A stretch of 64,000 nucleotides of DNA from Nyssa sinensis (taxonomy: Eukaryota; Streptophyta; Magnoliopsida; Cornales; Nyssaceae). Both the position numbers and the translations under genes were made by a program. Positions 36,286-49,100 of the stretch are shown in pieces (within the stretch, counting starts at the first letter, position 1; every line of letters begins with the position of its first letter). Below the pieces are notes generated by a model. It saw only the letters and a list, made by a program, of their open reading frames with translations, searched no databases and was not told the origin of the DNA. The stretch covers positions 63,013,688 through 63,077,687 of the forward strand of contig CM018031.1 of NCBI GenBank assembly GCA_008638375.1, read 5' to 3'.

Positions 36286-36628
36286 TGGATTGGTAGGAAT
36301 ACAAGTCAGTGGAAAACCAGGACCAATTTTGATTTCTTTTCTTTTTTTTTTTCCTTCAAAGAAAGTTGAAGGAATGGGCAATCTATAAAGGATACAATCC
36401 ATGATGTTTTCTTATGATTGGTTTCACTGGTTTTGCTCCTTTATAATACTGATTGGTGGGTTTGATAAAATGAAGTAGCAGTTTTTGATTCATAAATAAA
36501 TTTTATTTTTTTTTACAGGTTCTCTTGAAAACACAGTGAAGCAGAGTATTGAGTTATAAGTTCATCTCTTTTTTCTTTTCTTTTTGGAGGCTAAAAGGGT
36601 GTGTGATTGATATTTGTGTGGGTTATTT
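35505..36628 (+). other. 5'UTR of the MUSTANG gene with two introns
   Basis: Leader exon 1 starts about 35,505 and ends at 35,639 (CAG, then GTATTT). Exon 2 is 35,841-35,940, between TTTTACAG and GTGAGC. Exon 3 starts at 36,519 after TTTTACAG and leads to the ATG. The second intron holds an (ATT)n run at about 36,253-36,283. The junctions are canonical; the transcription start is an estimate. Confidence 0.6.
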
Positions 36629-38956
36629 ATGGCGAACCATGATGTGATTCTGGGGCAAAGACAGGATCTATCGGTCGTTCAAAACCAACATTTGGTACTA
36701 GAGCATAATCACAATCTGGTAATTGGACAGAGTCATAATATGGGACTGGGACATGACCATGACCATGATCATGATTTGGACATGGGGCATGCCCACGATC
36801 ATGATTTAGGTTTAGGTCATACCCATGATCATGAATTAGTGTTGAATCATGCCCACGATCATGAATTGGCTCTTAGACATGCTCAAGTTCACACTGATGA
36901 GCATGAGAATGGATATGATCATGATCACGATAATGGGATGAATCCGAGTGAAGACAACAACCTTGATGGTGATGAAGACAATACTGATGTTGACAACCAT
37001 GATCATGAATTGGCTCTTACTGCTCAGAATCATCAGTTAGGTTTGTCAGGGAATCATGAATTGGCTGTTGTAGAGAACCATGAACTTGATGAAAACTTAG
37101 AGCTTGTCGTGGACCAGAATCGTATGGGTATTGTACCTGCGCCAGATACGTCTGTTCAGCAGGCCCAGCTCCTTGTCAGCCCCCATGTCATTCAGTCCCG
37201 CACCCTAGTTCCTGCTCCTTCCTATGAGCTGACTGTTGGGCAAGAGTTTCCTGATGTCCAGAGCTGTCGGAGGGCATTAAGGAACAGTGCAATTGCTCTT
37301 CACTTCGAGATACAGACAGTCAAGTCTGACAAGACTCGTTTCACTGCCAAATGTGCGAGTGAGGGATGCCCTTGGCGGATTCATGCTGCCAAGCTTCCTG
37401 GTGTTCCAACCTTCACAATTAGGACAATCCATGAACAACATACTTGTGGTGGAATTGCTCATCTTGGTCATCAACAAGCCTCGGTCCAATGGGTTGCAAA
37501 TTCTGTGGAACAAAGCCTTAGGGAAAACCCGAATTACAAGCCAAAGGAGATACTGGAAGAGATTCACCGTGTTCATGGAATCACCCTGTCGTATAAGCAA
37601 GCATGGAGAGGAAAGGAACGGATCATGGCTGCTCTTCGTGGGTCATTTGAAGAAGATTATCGTCTTCTTCCACAGTATTGTGACCAAATTAGACGGACAA
37701 ATCCAGGAAGTATTGCATCAGTTTATGTGAATCCAGTGGACAGTTGTTTCCAGCGCTTATTTATTTCATTTCAAGCTTCAATCTATGGGTTTTTGAATGC
37801 ATGCCGGCCACTTCTTGGGCTTGATAGAACCGTTCTGAAAAGCAAGTACCTTGGGACATTGCTTTTTGCTACTGGTTTCGATGGAGATGGTGCTCTCTTT
37901 CCCTTGGCATTTGGGGTCGTCGACGAGGAAAATGATGATAACTGGATGTGGTTCCTTTCTGAGCTGCATAACCTGCTTGAAATTAACACAGAAAACATGC
38001 CAAGGCTTACAATCTTGTCTGATAGACAGAAGAGTATTGTAGATGGAGTGGAAGCTAACTTCCCAACTGCTTTTCATGGTTTCTGCATGCGACATCTTAC
38101 CGAAAGTTTCCGTAAGGAATTCAACAATTCTATGCTTGCCAGCCTTCTCTGGGACGCTGCTAATGCTCTTACAGTCATTGAGTTTGAAGCTAAAATCCTC
38201 GAGATCGAAGAGATATCACAGGAAGCTGCCTATTGGATTCGACGAGTTCCACCTCGCCTGTGGGCCACAGCATATTTTGAGGGAACAAGGTTCGGGCATC
38301 TGACAGCTAACATAGTGGAATCATTGAATGCTTGGATACTTGAAGCCTCTGGGCTTCCTATTATTCAAATGATGGAGTGTATCCGTCGGCAACTGATGAC
38401 TTGGTTCAATGAGCGACGTGAAACAAGTATGCAGTGGACATCTATACTCGTACCTTCTGCTGAGAGGGTGGTGTCAGATGCTCTTGAGCGTGCACGTACT
38501 TACCAGGTGCTCCGAGCAAATGAAGCAGAATTTGAAGTTATATCCCATGAAGGAACAAACATCGTGGATATTCGAAACCGTTGTTGTCTCTGTCGAGGAT
38601 GGCAGCTATATGGGCTGCCCTGTGCTCATGCTGTGGCGGCACTCCTTTCTTGCAGGCAGAACGTTCATCGCTTTACTGAGAGTTGTTTCACTGTGGCAAC
38701 TTATCGCAAGGCATACTCTCAGACAATACACCCAGTTCCAGATAAAACCCTTTGGAAGGAGATGTCAGAGGGATCTCAGAATGAAGCCAATGGTGCTGAG
38801 GTTGTTATAAACCCACCAAAGTCACTTCGACCACCCGGACGGCCGAGGAAAAGGCGAGCTCGTGCAGAAGATCGGGGACGTGTAAAGAGGGTTGTGCATT
38901 GCAGCCGCTGCAATCAGACTGGGCATTTTAGAACAACATGTTCGGCACCTATATAG
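36629..38956 (+). CDS. MUG1-like: MUSTANG-type domesticated MULE transposase
   Basis: 775 aa, one coding exon, first ATG at 36,629 (MANHDVILGQ). Residues about 30-140 are a His/Asp/Glu-rich repeat built on HDHD and GH-HDHEL units. A MuDR-type DNA-binding region follows at about 199-270 (CASEGCPWRIHAAK, HEQHTCGG). The MULE transposase core (about 380-520) keeps candidate acidic residues D399 (GLDRT), D465 (SDRQKS) and E518 (EFE). A SWIM zinc finger has C653-x-C655 and C665-x-H667, and a CCHC knuckle lies at 758-771. MUSTANG genes are immobile transposase-derived genes affecting growth and flowering. No terminal inverted repeats were seen around it. It converges on FLK, as the Arabidopsis pair is also adjacent. 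Which MUG paralogue it is needs a tree. Confidence 0.9.
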   Translation: MANHDVILGQRQDLSVVQNQHLVLEHNHNLVIGQSHNMGLGHDHDHDHDLDMGHAHDHDLGLGHTHDHELVLNHAHDHELALRHAQVHTDEHENGYDHDHDNGMNPSEDNNLDGDEDNTDVDNHDHELALTAQNHQLGLSGNHELAVVENHELDENLELVVDQNRMGIVPAPDTSVQQAQLLVSPHVIQSRTLVPAPSYELTVGQEFPDVQSCRRALRNSAIALHFEIQTVKSDKTRFTAKCASEGCPWRIHAAKLPGVPTFTIRTIHEQHTCGGIAHLGHQQASVQWVANSVEQSLRENPNYKPKEILEEIHRVHGITLSYKQAWRGKERIMAALRGSFEEDYRLLPQYCDQIRRTNPGSIASVYVNPVDSCFQRLFISFQASIYGFLNACRPLLGLDRTVLKSKYLGTLLFATGFDGDGALFPLAFGVVDEENDDNWMWFLSELHNLLEINTENMPRLTILSDRQKSIVDGVEANFPTAFHGFCMRHLTESFRKEFNNSMLASLLWDAANALTVIEFEAKILEIEEISQEAAYWIRRVPPRLWATAYFEGTRFGHLTANIVESLNAWILEASGLPIIQMMECIRRQLMTWFNERRETSMQWTSILVPSAERVVSDALERARTYQVLRANEAEFEVISHEGTNIVDIRNRCCLCRGWQLYGLPCAHAVAALLSCRQNVHRFTESCFTVATYRKAYSQTIHPVPDKTLWKEMSEGSQNEANGAEVVINPPKSLRPPGRPRKRRARAEDRGRVKRVVHCSRCNQTGHFRTTCSAPI

Positions 38957-40394
38957 ATCATCCATAGTAGAATTTGGCTATTTCCTTATTCTATGTAAAA
39001 AAATTCTAGGTTTTCCAATATTTGGAAGCTTCAAGTAAGTTAATGGACGCTATTTGTTGTGTGTTCTTGTGATCCTCGGATAATATCTCATCTCACTCCC
39101 AATATTATGAAGAGCTTTGGTCATAGTTTTAGGTCTTAAAATCACCTGTTATTTTTCTTTAATCTTCATAATGTTTTTGTGTTCATTTGATCCTAGAATA
39201 AAATATCAACTAAATCGGCAATATAAAAGGGAATCCTTTTAAGAGCTTGGCTCATATTTTAGGGGTTTTAAAATCAGCCCTAGTTATTTATGTTGGCATT
39301 TGCTTCTTTTACAGGTCTCTCTTCCAATGCTTCTCCAATATTTGTGCTCGACATGTTAATATTTTCTCAGACTTGAAACATGCTACTCATAGTAAGTTGG
39401 GTGTTTTCTACAATCTTGCACACACACATGCCCATGGATGATAGGTGCCTTGCCCCTAGATGCGTCCAAACTGGCTGTTTTCATCCACATCACATGCTGT
39501 ATTAAAATGTTTGAAGAACACTTAATTTGGATCACTCGATTTTTGGGGACTTTTGAACACTTCCCCAAATGCAACATAATGTCGTGTCATTTGAGTCGGT
39601 TTTGCTGGTGCCCACCACTTGATCTATGTAAGATTGAGAGCATCACGTGTTTCATCTAATGAAAAGCAAGCACCGCAAGGATGTTTGGTTGAAGCCTCAT
39701 TTTCCCAATGGCTTCAACCGCTGGTCAATTAGCAATGTAGCACAATCATCTAAAAATATTACCACCACAAAACACACGAGTCTTGATCGCCAAACAACGA
39801 TTGTGCGGTTCTTTGAGTCCTATGTGTTTTGCAACAAGAAATTCCACGGGCCTGCATGCTTTGCTTTTGGCATTTGGCCAAGTGTCTTCAGGTGGTATTT
39901 GCTTATAGGTCTGCAACACATGCAAGTAGGCAACTAAGGAGTTCTGCCACAAGCAGAGCTACTAAACACTACAATCAGCAGCATAATTCAAGCACAAATA
40001 TAATGGCATGAAATAAACAATAGGCTCAATGGCGCGACTAAAGGAAGTGCTCATGCTGATTAGAGTCAAATGTTTTATGTTAACAAATATTCAAACCATC
40101 ATTACAGCAGTCACATAAAACAGGACAAGCAAAAAAGAAGGTTTCCTAAATGACAAACACAAAATAATCAAAATGAGGGTAAACACAAGCAACAACATAA
40201 AAAGTCAGTAAAAAGGCTTGAATAGGTTTCACCATTGTTTCGAAATCTAATATAGCTCTTCCTAATTGAAAACATCTCAATACTACAACACTAGTTTCCC
40301 TGCCAAGATCTAGGATTGCCCATGATAACCCACACAGCACATATCTTTCTCCCTTGATATTAATCCCAATCTGACTAGGGGAGGTTCAAGCTCT
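38957..40394. other. Convergent 3' region between MUSTANG and FLK
   Basis: It contains the 3'UTRs of both genes. A plausible plus-strand polyadenylation signal is AATAAA near 39,196. The short frames here show no domain. Confidence 0.6.
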
Positions 40395-43300
40395 TCAATA
40401 ACCATAGTTGGCTCCATATACAGGACCATACTCTCCGGCAGGTGTGTGGCCAACATGACCAGCGGAGTTGGATGGCGGTGACGCATACACAGGACCATGA
40501 GTAGGGAAGGAATTATACCCTTGACCAGGTGGTGCAGTTGTAGGGTTCTGTGTGGCGCTTGCAGCTTCAGCAATGGAATTCTGCATCATGTAGAACAAGC
40601 AGATTTTATACAAATAGACTAAATAAGCTTCAGCAGGAGTATCCAGACAGACAAATTAAATAGTTTTCGGACATGATTATCGATGCAGTGGGTGCTTTTA
40701 ACCAACATTTGCAGTTGCAGCAAGCATTGCTACTATGTAGTTTTTGAAATTTTAATTATGCTATTTTTTATATCCAATTGAATACATGAAATTTCATGTC
40801 TTATGGCATAATACTTCAACAATAACACCACAATTAAATAGTATCTCATACATCAATTAAACCCATAAAAAAGCTAAATTGGTAAATATTCTGATGCACC
40901 CAACTAACAATCATAAACACTAAACAGCACTCTGCCAATACCAAGTGCTCCACTGCAAGAAGATTTCAATCCCACAGAATAGAGCTAAAAATGCAAGCAT
41001 AACTCAGATACAATGTAGTCAACACTCAGAGAACATATAAGGGCAACATAATGCAAACAAAACCATAATGATCAAAATATAAACCAAATAACAATAAAGA
41101 AAAATGTAAAATTGCATGCTTAAAAAATGCCAAGAGAATGGTAGAATGCCTGTATCAACTGTTGAGCTGTTTGGACTTGTGTTGCAGATCCATTTATTTC
41201 AACAGTCACCTCCCCAGGGACGCCCCTTGTTTCCTGTATTGTAACACTTGCACCGCTGGCACGACGTATATAGCTAATATTCGCACCAGAAGTACCAATT
41301 ACAGCATCTGCATATGACAGCGGAATTTGCATGTTCTGTGTGACCTACACAACAAATGCATACCAATAATAAGTATCTGAGATTTAAGAGCTTGAACCTA
41401 CCCCCCCCCCCCCCCAAAAAAAAAAAAACAAAAAAAAAAAAATTGTTTATCGTGTAGTTGTTTCTTTCTTTTATTGTTTTTTGGAGGGGGCAATTCACTT
41501 AACCCAAGGGGGGGAGGGGGGGAAAGAAAGACACATCACAAATGGAAAATAAAATCAATGAAGTCTTGGGGGCAAGTGGGTTGAATAGTGAGGCTATGAT
41601 ATGAATTGAAAGGATTGCTTGCAACTTTTCCATTAGGCAGATGTAGTTTATTGCAATTCAATGATTACCACTATAAAAGACATTTCAAAAAGAGCCTACA
41701 ATTTTTGCACAGAAGATAACTTGCACTCTAGTATAAACAGGATAGTCATATTATAAAATAATAATAACATTACCAAGGTTTACTGAATTGTCCAAAGAAA
41801 TTATTGCCCAGTTCTCATCCCAGCTGCGGGTTTCTCAACTTTTATCTCCAAAAAAATTCAAATCTATAGATCTAGAGTCAAAAAATTATCAAACCAAGTA
41901 TCCGTTGATACAAATTCATCAATATAACTTCCTATCAAGTTTGACCCCGCTTAGAACCATCAATTGACACGAATACCAAAAGCATTCACTTGAGCAATGC
42001 CACCTAAAAAGTAGGTCCAATAACACGTATGTAACCCTCTCTGCATGGCGAAATAGGATAACGTCTTAAAGGAAGTACGGAGAAAAACTCACACAGCACA
42101 AAAAATTTAAAAATAAAGATCCTTTGGCCTCAAACTTATAGCCATCCATGCCTCTTTAGGAGGCTTGCAAAAGGCACCAGATCCTATTTTCAGCTTAAAA
42201 ATTGGTATTGATCAAAGATCAAAATCTCGCTTCATAATATTGTTTTGGTCACCCAAAAAAGCAAAACATTTCAAGAACGTTTAAAAAATACAATGGAAAC
42301 GATAAAAAGAATTAAAATGCATAAAAACACTTGAAACACAAAGTAAAATATATGAATATGTTAAGATGAATATTATAATTAACTAATTGGAAGTGTTTTA
42401 GGGTACACATCCATCCACGCGAGAGGATACTATGGGTGAAATTGAAAAATAAACATAAATGTAAATTAACCATTAATATCAAATAATATCATACTAGTTA
42501 AAAACTAGTATTAAAAATTTTATAGATAATTTTTTATGTAATACGAAGTTACTATATATATTTTTATAAAATATGTTAAATTATCATAATTAAATACAGT
42601 ACTATAACATACCAATGAATTAAACAATTTAACATAAGTTACATATAAATTAAAATTTAAGCAAAACAAATAGCAAGTTAAAACTATTATAATTAATAGT
42701 TAAGTAATAAAATAAATTGTTCATCGACTTTTTCATTTCCACTACTACTACTTTTGAAAATAATTAAAAATATTTTCTTGTTATTTTGAGTCTCAATCTT
42801 TACCAACTTCTAGAATTACTGCTTATTCAAAGAAGTGTTTCGTCTATTTTGATATATTTCAACTAGTTTCGATATGTTTATGGGAAAACAAAAGTATTTT
42901 TCAATGGAAACAACTTTGCTTCTATAGAAACATGTGAATTTCCATATTCCACTTATGTTCACTAAGAAAATAATGGAAACTTTGATACTTGGTATTGATA
43001 ATTTGATCATTATGAAAAATAATTTTAACACTTATACCATTAACTATTATTTGGTCTTTCATTGTAATTATTAAAACAAATTATTTGATTTTTCATTGCT
43101 CATTTTGATCACTTCCTCAAAGTAAAATAGCATAATAAAGTGCCTATTTGATGTCCAAAGAAAATCAATTAAAAAATAAAGACCAAAAAAAGAGCTAAAT
43201 AAGTAGGTGAATTCAAAGAAGGGCATGAGAGTTCAGATTCAGATGCTATGGTTGGTCACCATAAGTTTAGCACACCAGTATTTAGCAACTTCCTATCACA

Positions 43301-46075
43301 ATCTTTGCTTGGAGAAATAAAAATCTGGTAAAGGAAAAACTACCTTTGTGACCACCGACTGTTGTGGCTGAACACCCATGTGACCTCCCACATATGCATC
43401 TCTTCCATAAGCAGGTGGACCCTGATGAGGATGCTTCTCCAAAGGAGGCGTGTTTGCTGGCGGATAGTAATTATCAAATTGACGTTGAGGTGGCATATAT
43501 GGAGGATTAGGTACAAAACCAGGTCCACCACCAGCATTCATTGGAAAACCTTGTGGAGGAGGGCCCCAAGATTGGTGTGGGGGAATGTTCTCACTTTCTC
43601 GAGCATTCGGCATTTGCATCTGACCAAAATAAATTATAACAGTATTAATACACTAAAAAAAGTACATCTACAAATTGGAGATCACGAATAAGCTTCATAG
43701 GAGCAATGTGGTTATTTCTTGCTTGAGAACCAAGCTCGAATGAATCATTTCGTAGAAAGTGATATATTAAATGGAAGGATAATGTTTTCCAAGTACAGTA
43801 AGAATCTGAGAAATGAAGACTGCACTTCATTCAGCCTTTTTTTCATTTTCTAGAGGTGGTGGCTGGGTGGGGTTTTCAAGAGAAGAGGCTCTTCAACCTG
43901 CCTAATCAAGCATAGGCTCAACTCAAGCTTAGAATTCAAGCATAAATTTTAATCGATCTAAGCTCAGGCCAAATCCAGTTCAACACTTGCCCTCCTAAGC
44001 CGAATTTAAAAATCTACATAATTACTTTTTTTATATTGTATTTGATAACGACATAACTAAATTGGCAGGAAATTTGACCCCAAACCCCAAGATCATAGGT
44101 GCAAGCCACCATTTAGTAACTTTTTATTATACTATACAATATATTAGTATATTATTCAAATACAAGCGATTGACCTCCTTTCCCCTTATTTTGCACGTAC
44201 AAGTACCACCTATGCTTGAGCCTACAACAAGCACACTGGTACCCAGACCCATACAATGAATGAGCAATCATGAAGAAGAGTTCAGAAAAAAAAAAAAAAA
44301 AAATTAGCATCTTTTAGTTGCAAATTTTGGTTTTAACATTTTAACTATCATTAGGCATGAAACCCATCTGATTACCACTCTCAAGATCCTGCACCCTCCT
44401 AGGAATATAAGAAAAGGGCAAACTTACTTGCATTTCAAACACTCCAATAACACTGCGATCAACTAAGAATTTCCTCAGATGGCTTGCGATCAGTTCGACT
44501 GCTTTATGCACACCCGTGGGCTCCCCTTGTATCTCAACAACACTGTCATCTATCAAAGCAACAGCTGGCAGATTTTCTGCGGTAATTTGTTTTGACAACA
44601 TGAGATCAGTAATTAACACACTATTCAAGTGCTATGAAAGTAATACGAGTTCAGATATTGAAAACTTCAACCACCAGATATTAGTAAGAGCTAAAATGAC
44701 ATTTCAATTATATGAAATAAGCCCCTCTCGTTTCCCACTTATGTAGTAGAAGCTAAGAAAAAAAATCAATAAATTTTTGGACAGTTAAAAGGACTGGAAG
44801 GGATGAAGCAATTTTTTTTTTTTTTTTTTTTGGGGGGGGGGGGGGGGAGCGGGGCGGGGCGGATCAGTAAAGGCATGGATGAAGCAAATAATGTAGCCAA
44901 AAGAGTAAAGGGAGAGGAGGTTCTTTTGGAAGTTAAAAACAAAAAAGGAACAAGAAAGAAGGCAAAAATGACTCAACAAAAATCCTCAAGTGAAAGTCAA
45001 AAAAGCAACATTTGCAAAGAGAAGCACCAAAAGCTAAAGAAAGACACTCTCAAACAGACAGAAAATCTATTTCTTTTCCATGCAAGCTAGATTCAAACAA
45101 TAATGTTTTTTAGGAATACAATAATTTGTAAAACACCTCCAAGAACACGAATTGTACAACTAGAAGCATCTTGGATAGACTTTATAGTGGCACCCTGTTT
45201 CCCAATCAGGCTTCCGGCTTGTGTGGCCGCCACTAGTAGCCTTGTGCAGACCATCCCACCTGCCCCAGATAGAGCATGAGCTGGGTCACTGTCCCCATCA
45301 ACAATGCGTTTATGAACCCTTAACAAACCATCCAGAGCAGGAGGTGTAGGGACATTGGGTTCTTCTTTTGCAGAAACCATTACCTAAAAGACCAGAAAAG
45401 GAAAGAAAAAAAGCATCATCAGCAGAATTACCAAAAAAAATTCAATTCAGGTGCTAACGTAACCAGAACCAATGGACAAAAGAGCAAAACAGATTATCCA
45501 GTATACATATTTCTTAAATGCATAAAATTGAAATTTAACTTATTAGAAGAAAAATATAAAAAGGAGGATAGAGATAGAACAGGAAGAGCACAACCACAAT
45601 GACCAACTGGAAACCGAAACTCAACTTTTAACCCTTGTAACACTTTTGACCAAACAAAATCTGAAAGTAACTTTTTTATAATAATATAACAAGATGTAAT
45701 AGATATTCAGAAACTGTCATAAAAATAATTTATGGGATGTAGGATCAACAATCCAATTCTACTTTGCAAGCATTGTGGCTCCTTAAAATCCAAAAATCTC
45801 GCAACAAATACTTCCCAAATCCTGAGATCTGTGTTTGAAACAAAAGCCCGAAGTAACTTTTTATAAATAGTATGTAATAGCGGTTCAGAAACTGTCATAA
45901 AAAAATTTAATCCTACTTTTCCTTGCAATCATTATGGCTCCTTAAAATCCAAAATCGCAACAAATACTTCCCAAATCCCACGATCTGCTCAGTCCAATAG
46001 TCTATTTGGCAGGCAAGAAACCAACAGCTACGGTTCTCTACAACCAAGTATGCAGGGCTGTGCGTGTGTGTGTGT

Positions 46076-46114
<39 letters not shown>

Positions 46115-49100
46115 TGATTGATTCAGAGAGAGAGAGAGAAAGAGAGAGAAAAGAACATCATGTAGGTCAGTGTTTAATAAAAGACGGTTGATATCATAGA
46201 AGGTGGCAGTAGACAAATGATAGACAACTTGTAGTCATTGCAGCCCAAAGAACACAGACGCTTCCTTATTATGCCTCTACTTAACCTAGCATAACAATGA
46301 AAGGTAAATAAGGAAAAAACTATGAATTAAAAAAATGGAAAGCCAACAAAATGACAAACAGGTGTCATTGTCATCCATTGTGCAAGGCATATTAACAGGA
46401 AAAGGGCTGGTGAAGGCCCATGAAATACAGAGCAAAGGAGACTAATAAGGAATGGCAAACCCAATGAAATCTTCTACCAATGAAACCTTGAGCTAAGAGG
46501 TCAGCAAATGTGTCAACAAATCTAGAAGCCAAAGAGTACCGACAACCAATGCTCCCAGTAGAGCTCACAAACCTCTACTCAAAGGAATGGCTAATTTCCA
46601 TTGGCAGTCAGAAGGAAAAGAACCCACTAAAATCATTTACTGATCCAGAATAGACAATCTTTCATAATAAATCAAGTAACTAAATGACAAAATTCCCTTA
46701 TTCTAAATTACTTGGCCAATCTCTTCAACACTAGATCCTACAAATTACTGCAAGGTCAAAATAACAGAGATACACGAGCTTCTATCACTTTACTTTCTAT
46801 TGTCCAATTATACAAATGGTTGTAGAAAACTGTAGCCACACTATATGGGTTCGCCCCCTGGGCAGTTGTTTATAATACATAGCATTTACTTATCAAAAAA
46901 AAAATTTGAAGAACTAACACACCCACCTTACACCCTCACACCATTCCAAAGCAGGGTACATGGTGCAGCTCCATCAACAAACTTGTAAGGAAATAAAACA
47001 AGATTAATTGTTCCAACCAGACAACTAACGACTCTTATTTTTCAAATAATTTCCCCAAGCAACAAGCAATTAATTGCCAACGAACAAAAACTTTATTTGA
47101 AAAAACATACTAAACTTTAGCTCACAGGATAATTATGACTAGAAAGTACAAAGTGGTCCGCTTTAATGTCTTTTAATCGTTTGCTGAATATTTAGAACAT
47201 TCTTGGGTTGTTAGTATAAAAAGTTCTGGTAGAGATCAGTCAATAATATAGGAAAGTTTCTGAATAATAAAATTTTAACATGACAGATTCCTTCATAAAA
47301 TATTTTAAATTTGAATTTTCATTAAAAAAAAATTATACCCCCAAAAAATGGTGCATGCACAAAAGGGAATCCTGGATCCACTTTACAAGCTCAGTACATA
47401 AAAAATCCAGATGATGGGAAGCATCCTAACCGCCACTCATAGAAAGGCAAAACTATAATTGGTTGCTAGAATCATATAAATTGGATACTTGCAGTCTTTC
47501 AATCAATTACTCAAGTGTTTCAAGTAGAAGGAATCTTCCAGCTTATCCAACCTCTAAGTTTGTACACTAATCAATAAGGGCAACAAGAAAATCTATTCTT
47601 ACCTTCAGTATCGAAACACTTCTTGTATAACTGTATAGACAGATGCTTAGGCATGTTTTAGCCTTTTAATATTTTAGGCACTTATACTTAGTGAGAAAAT
47701 AATAATAATATTTTAGGCACTTATGCTTGTTAAGCCTTCTAATATTTTAGATTAGATGTATCTGTAAGCATTTAATGTGTTACATTGTAGTTACTGGTAA
47801 CAAACTGGGCAGACTTCATTTCCCATTTCAGAGAGAAAAAAAAGCACATTAATTCCAAATGAGAGTTAAAATTATTTCGCTCATACAGTAGAAAGGATCA
47901 ATAAATAGATTACTGACAGGTTTTGGGTCAGGTTTTAATCAAGCTGTATTACAGTATTTTAAACTGATGGTTTGTGCTTATTAAATAATATAGTACAAAT
48001 TTGATATGCTATTTACTGCATCTTATTAGTGTCAATTATCTTTTTTCTTGTAACAAGTTTAACAATGTGGCAAGACACCAATCGACCAAGTTCTGAAGTT
48101 ACCAGATATAACGCAAAGCTTCTTGGTATCGATGTCCACATATGGTATTTCTGACAGTTTAGTCAGAAGGACTTTTCAGCACTTGTAATGCTCAAAGCTG
48201 ATCCCTGCAATCTGGATCTTTGGTTCTTCTATATTGAAGCCACTTTGGTGATTGATGTTGCCTTATATTTGCGGAGAACCTGCACACATTAATTTTGGTT
48301 ACTGTGCTGAATACACTTTCTTTATTTTACCCTGTTCTTTAAAGTTGATCTTTCCATTTCTTCTCTGTAATTGTTCTTTTTACTTCACTTTTTCAATAAC
48401 CATTTTATCTTGATGGGTGAACCCGCCTTATTGTAGATGAAAATCTTTACCAGTTGTTATGATATTCTTAAACAACTCTTTGTTGTATTAATTATTAAGT
48501 TCCAATTAATAATGTATGGAATTTGATTTTCTTCCTGAAACAGCCATGGGCCCACAGCTAGAAAACGGCTGGCAATAGTAATGGCACTAAAAGGTTCCAA
48601 CAACATGTAGCTCCTAAAGTTATAAAAATTGATATAGCAACATTTGGTGAAACAACACTCTTAATGGATACAGCATAAACATCTGACAGTAATGCTGCTA
48701 ATCATTGACAAAGGTCTGCAGATCAATATCTAGCTTAAAGCATCCAACTTATAATATTCTCACATGACCTAGAAATTTGACAGCATATAATTGAAATAAC
48801 TAAAGCTTTACAGCCACCAAACCATGATAGAGTACATAGAAATAAAACAAAAGAAAACTTGACAAATTTTATATAGGGAGAGAAAAGGGGAGGAAGGAGA
48901 GAAATAGAAAAAATTAAGTTAAAAGAAAAATAACGCAAAGGGACAGCAAGAAAACACTCAAAATGTATCAAAACCAGATTAAATATTAGTTAAAACCATT
49001 TGACTGACAAATAATCCACGACACTGTCAGTTGGTAACACTTCAAAATGACATTAAGCAGATATAACAACAAGAAACACCAGCAAGTAGATTTTAATTCA

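Noticed and set aside
36614..36628. An upstream extension of the MUSTANG protein (five extra codons)
   Set aside because: It would start at TTG. The first ATG at 36,629 gives the expected family N-terminus MANHDV.
37277..38810. Other frames of 63-147 aa overlapping the MUSTANG gene on both strands
   Set aside because: They are shadows of the long conserved frame, with no independent support.
46006..46216. A protein with RERERE repeats
   Set aside because: It is the (TG)n-(GA)n microsatellite read in frame, inside an FLK intron.
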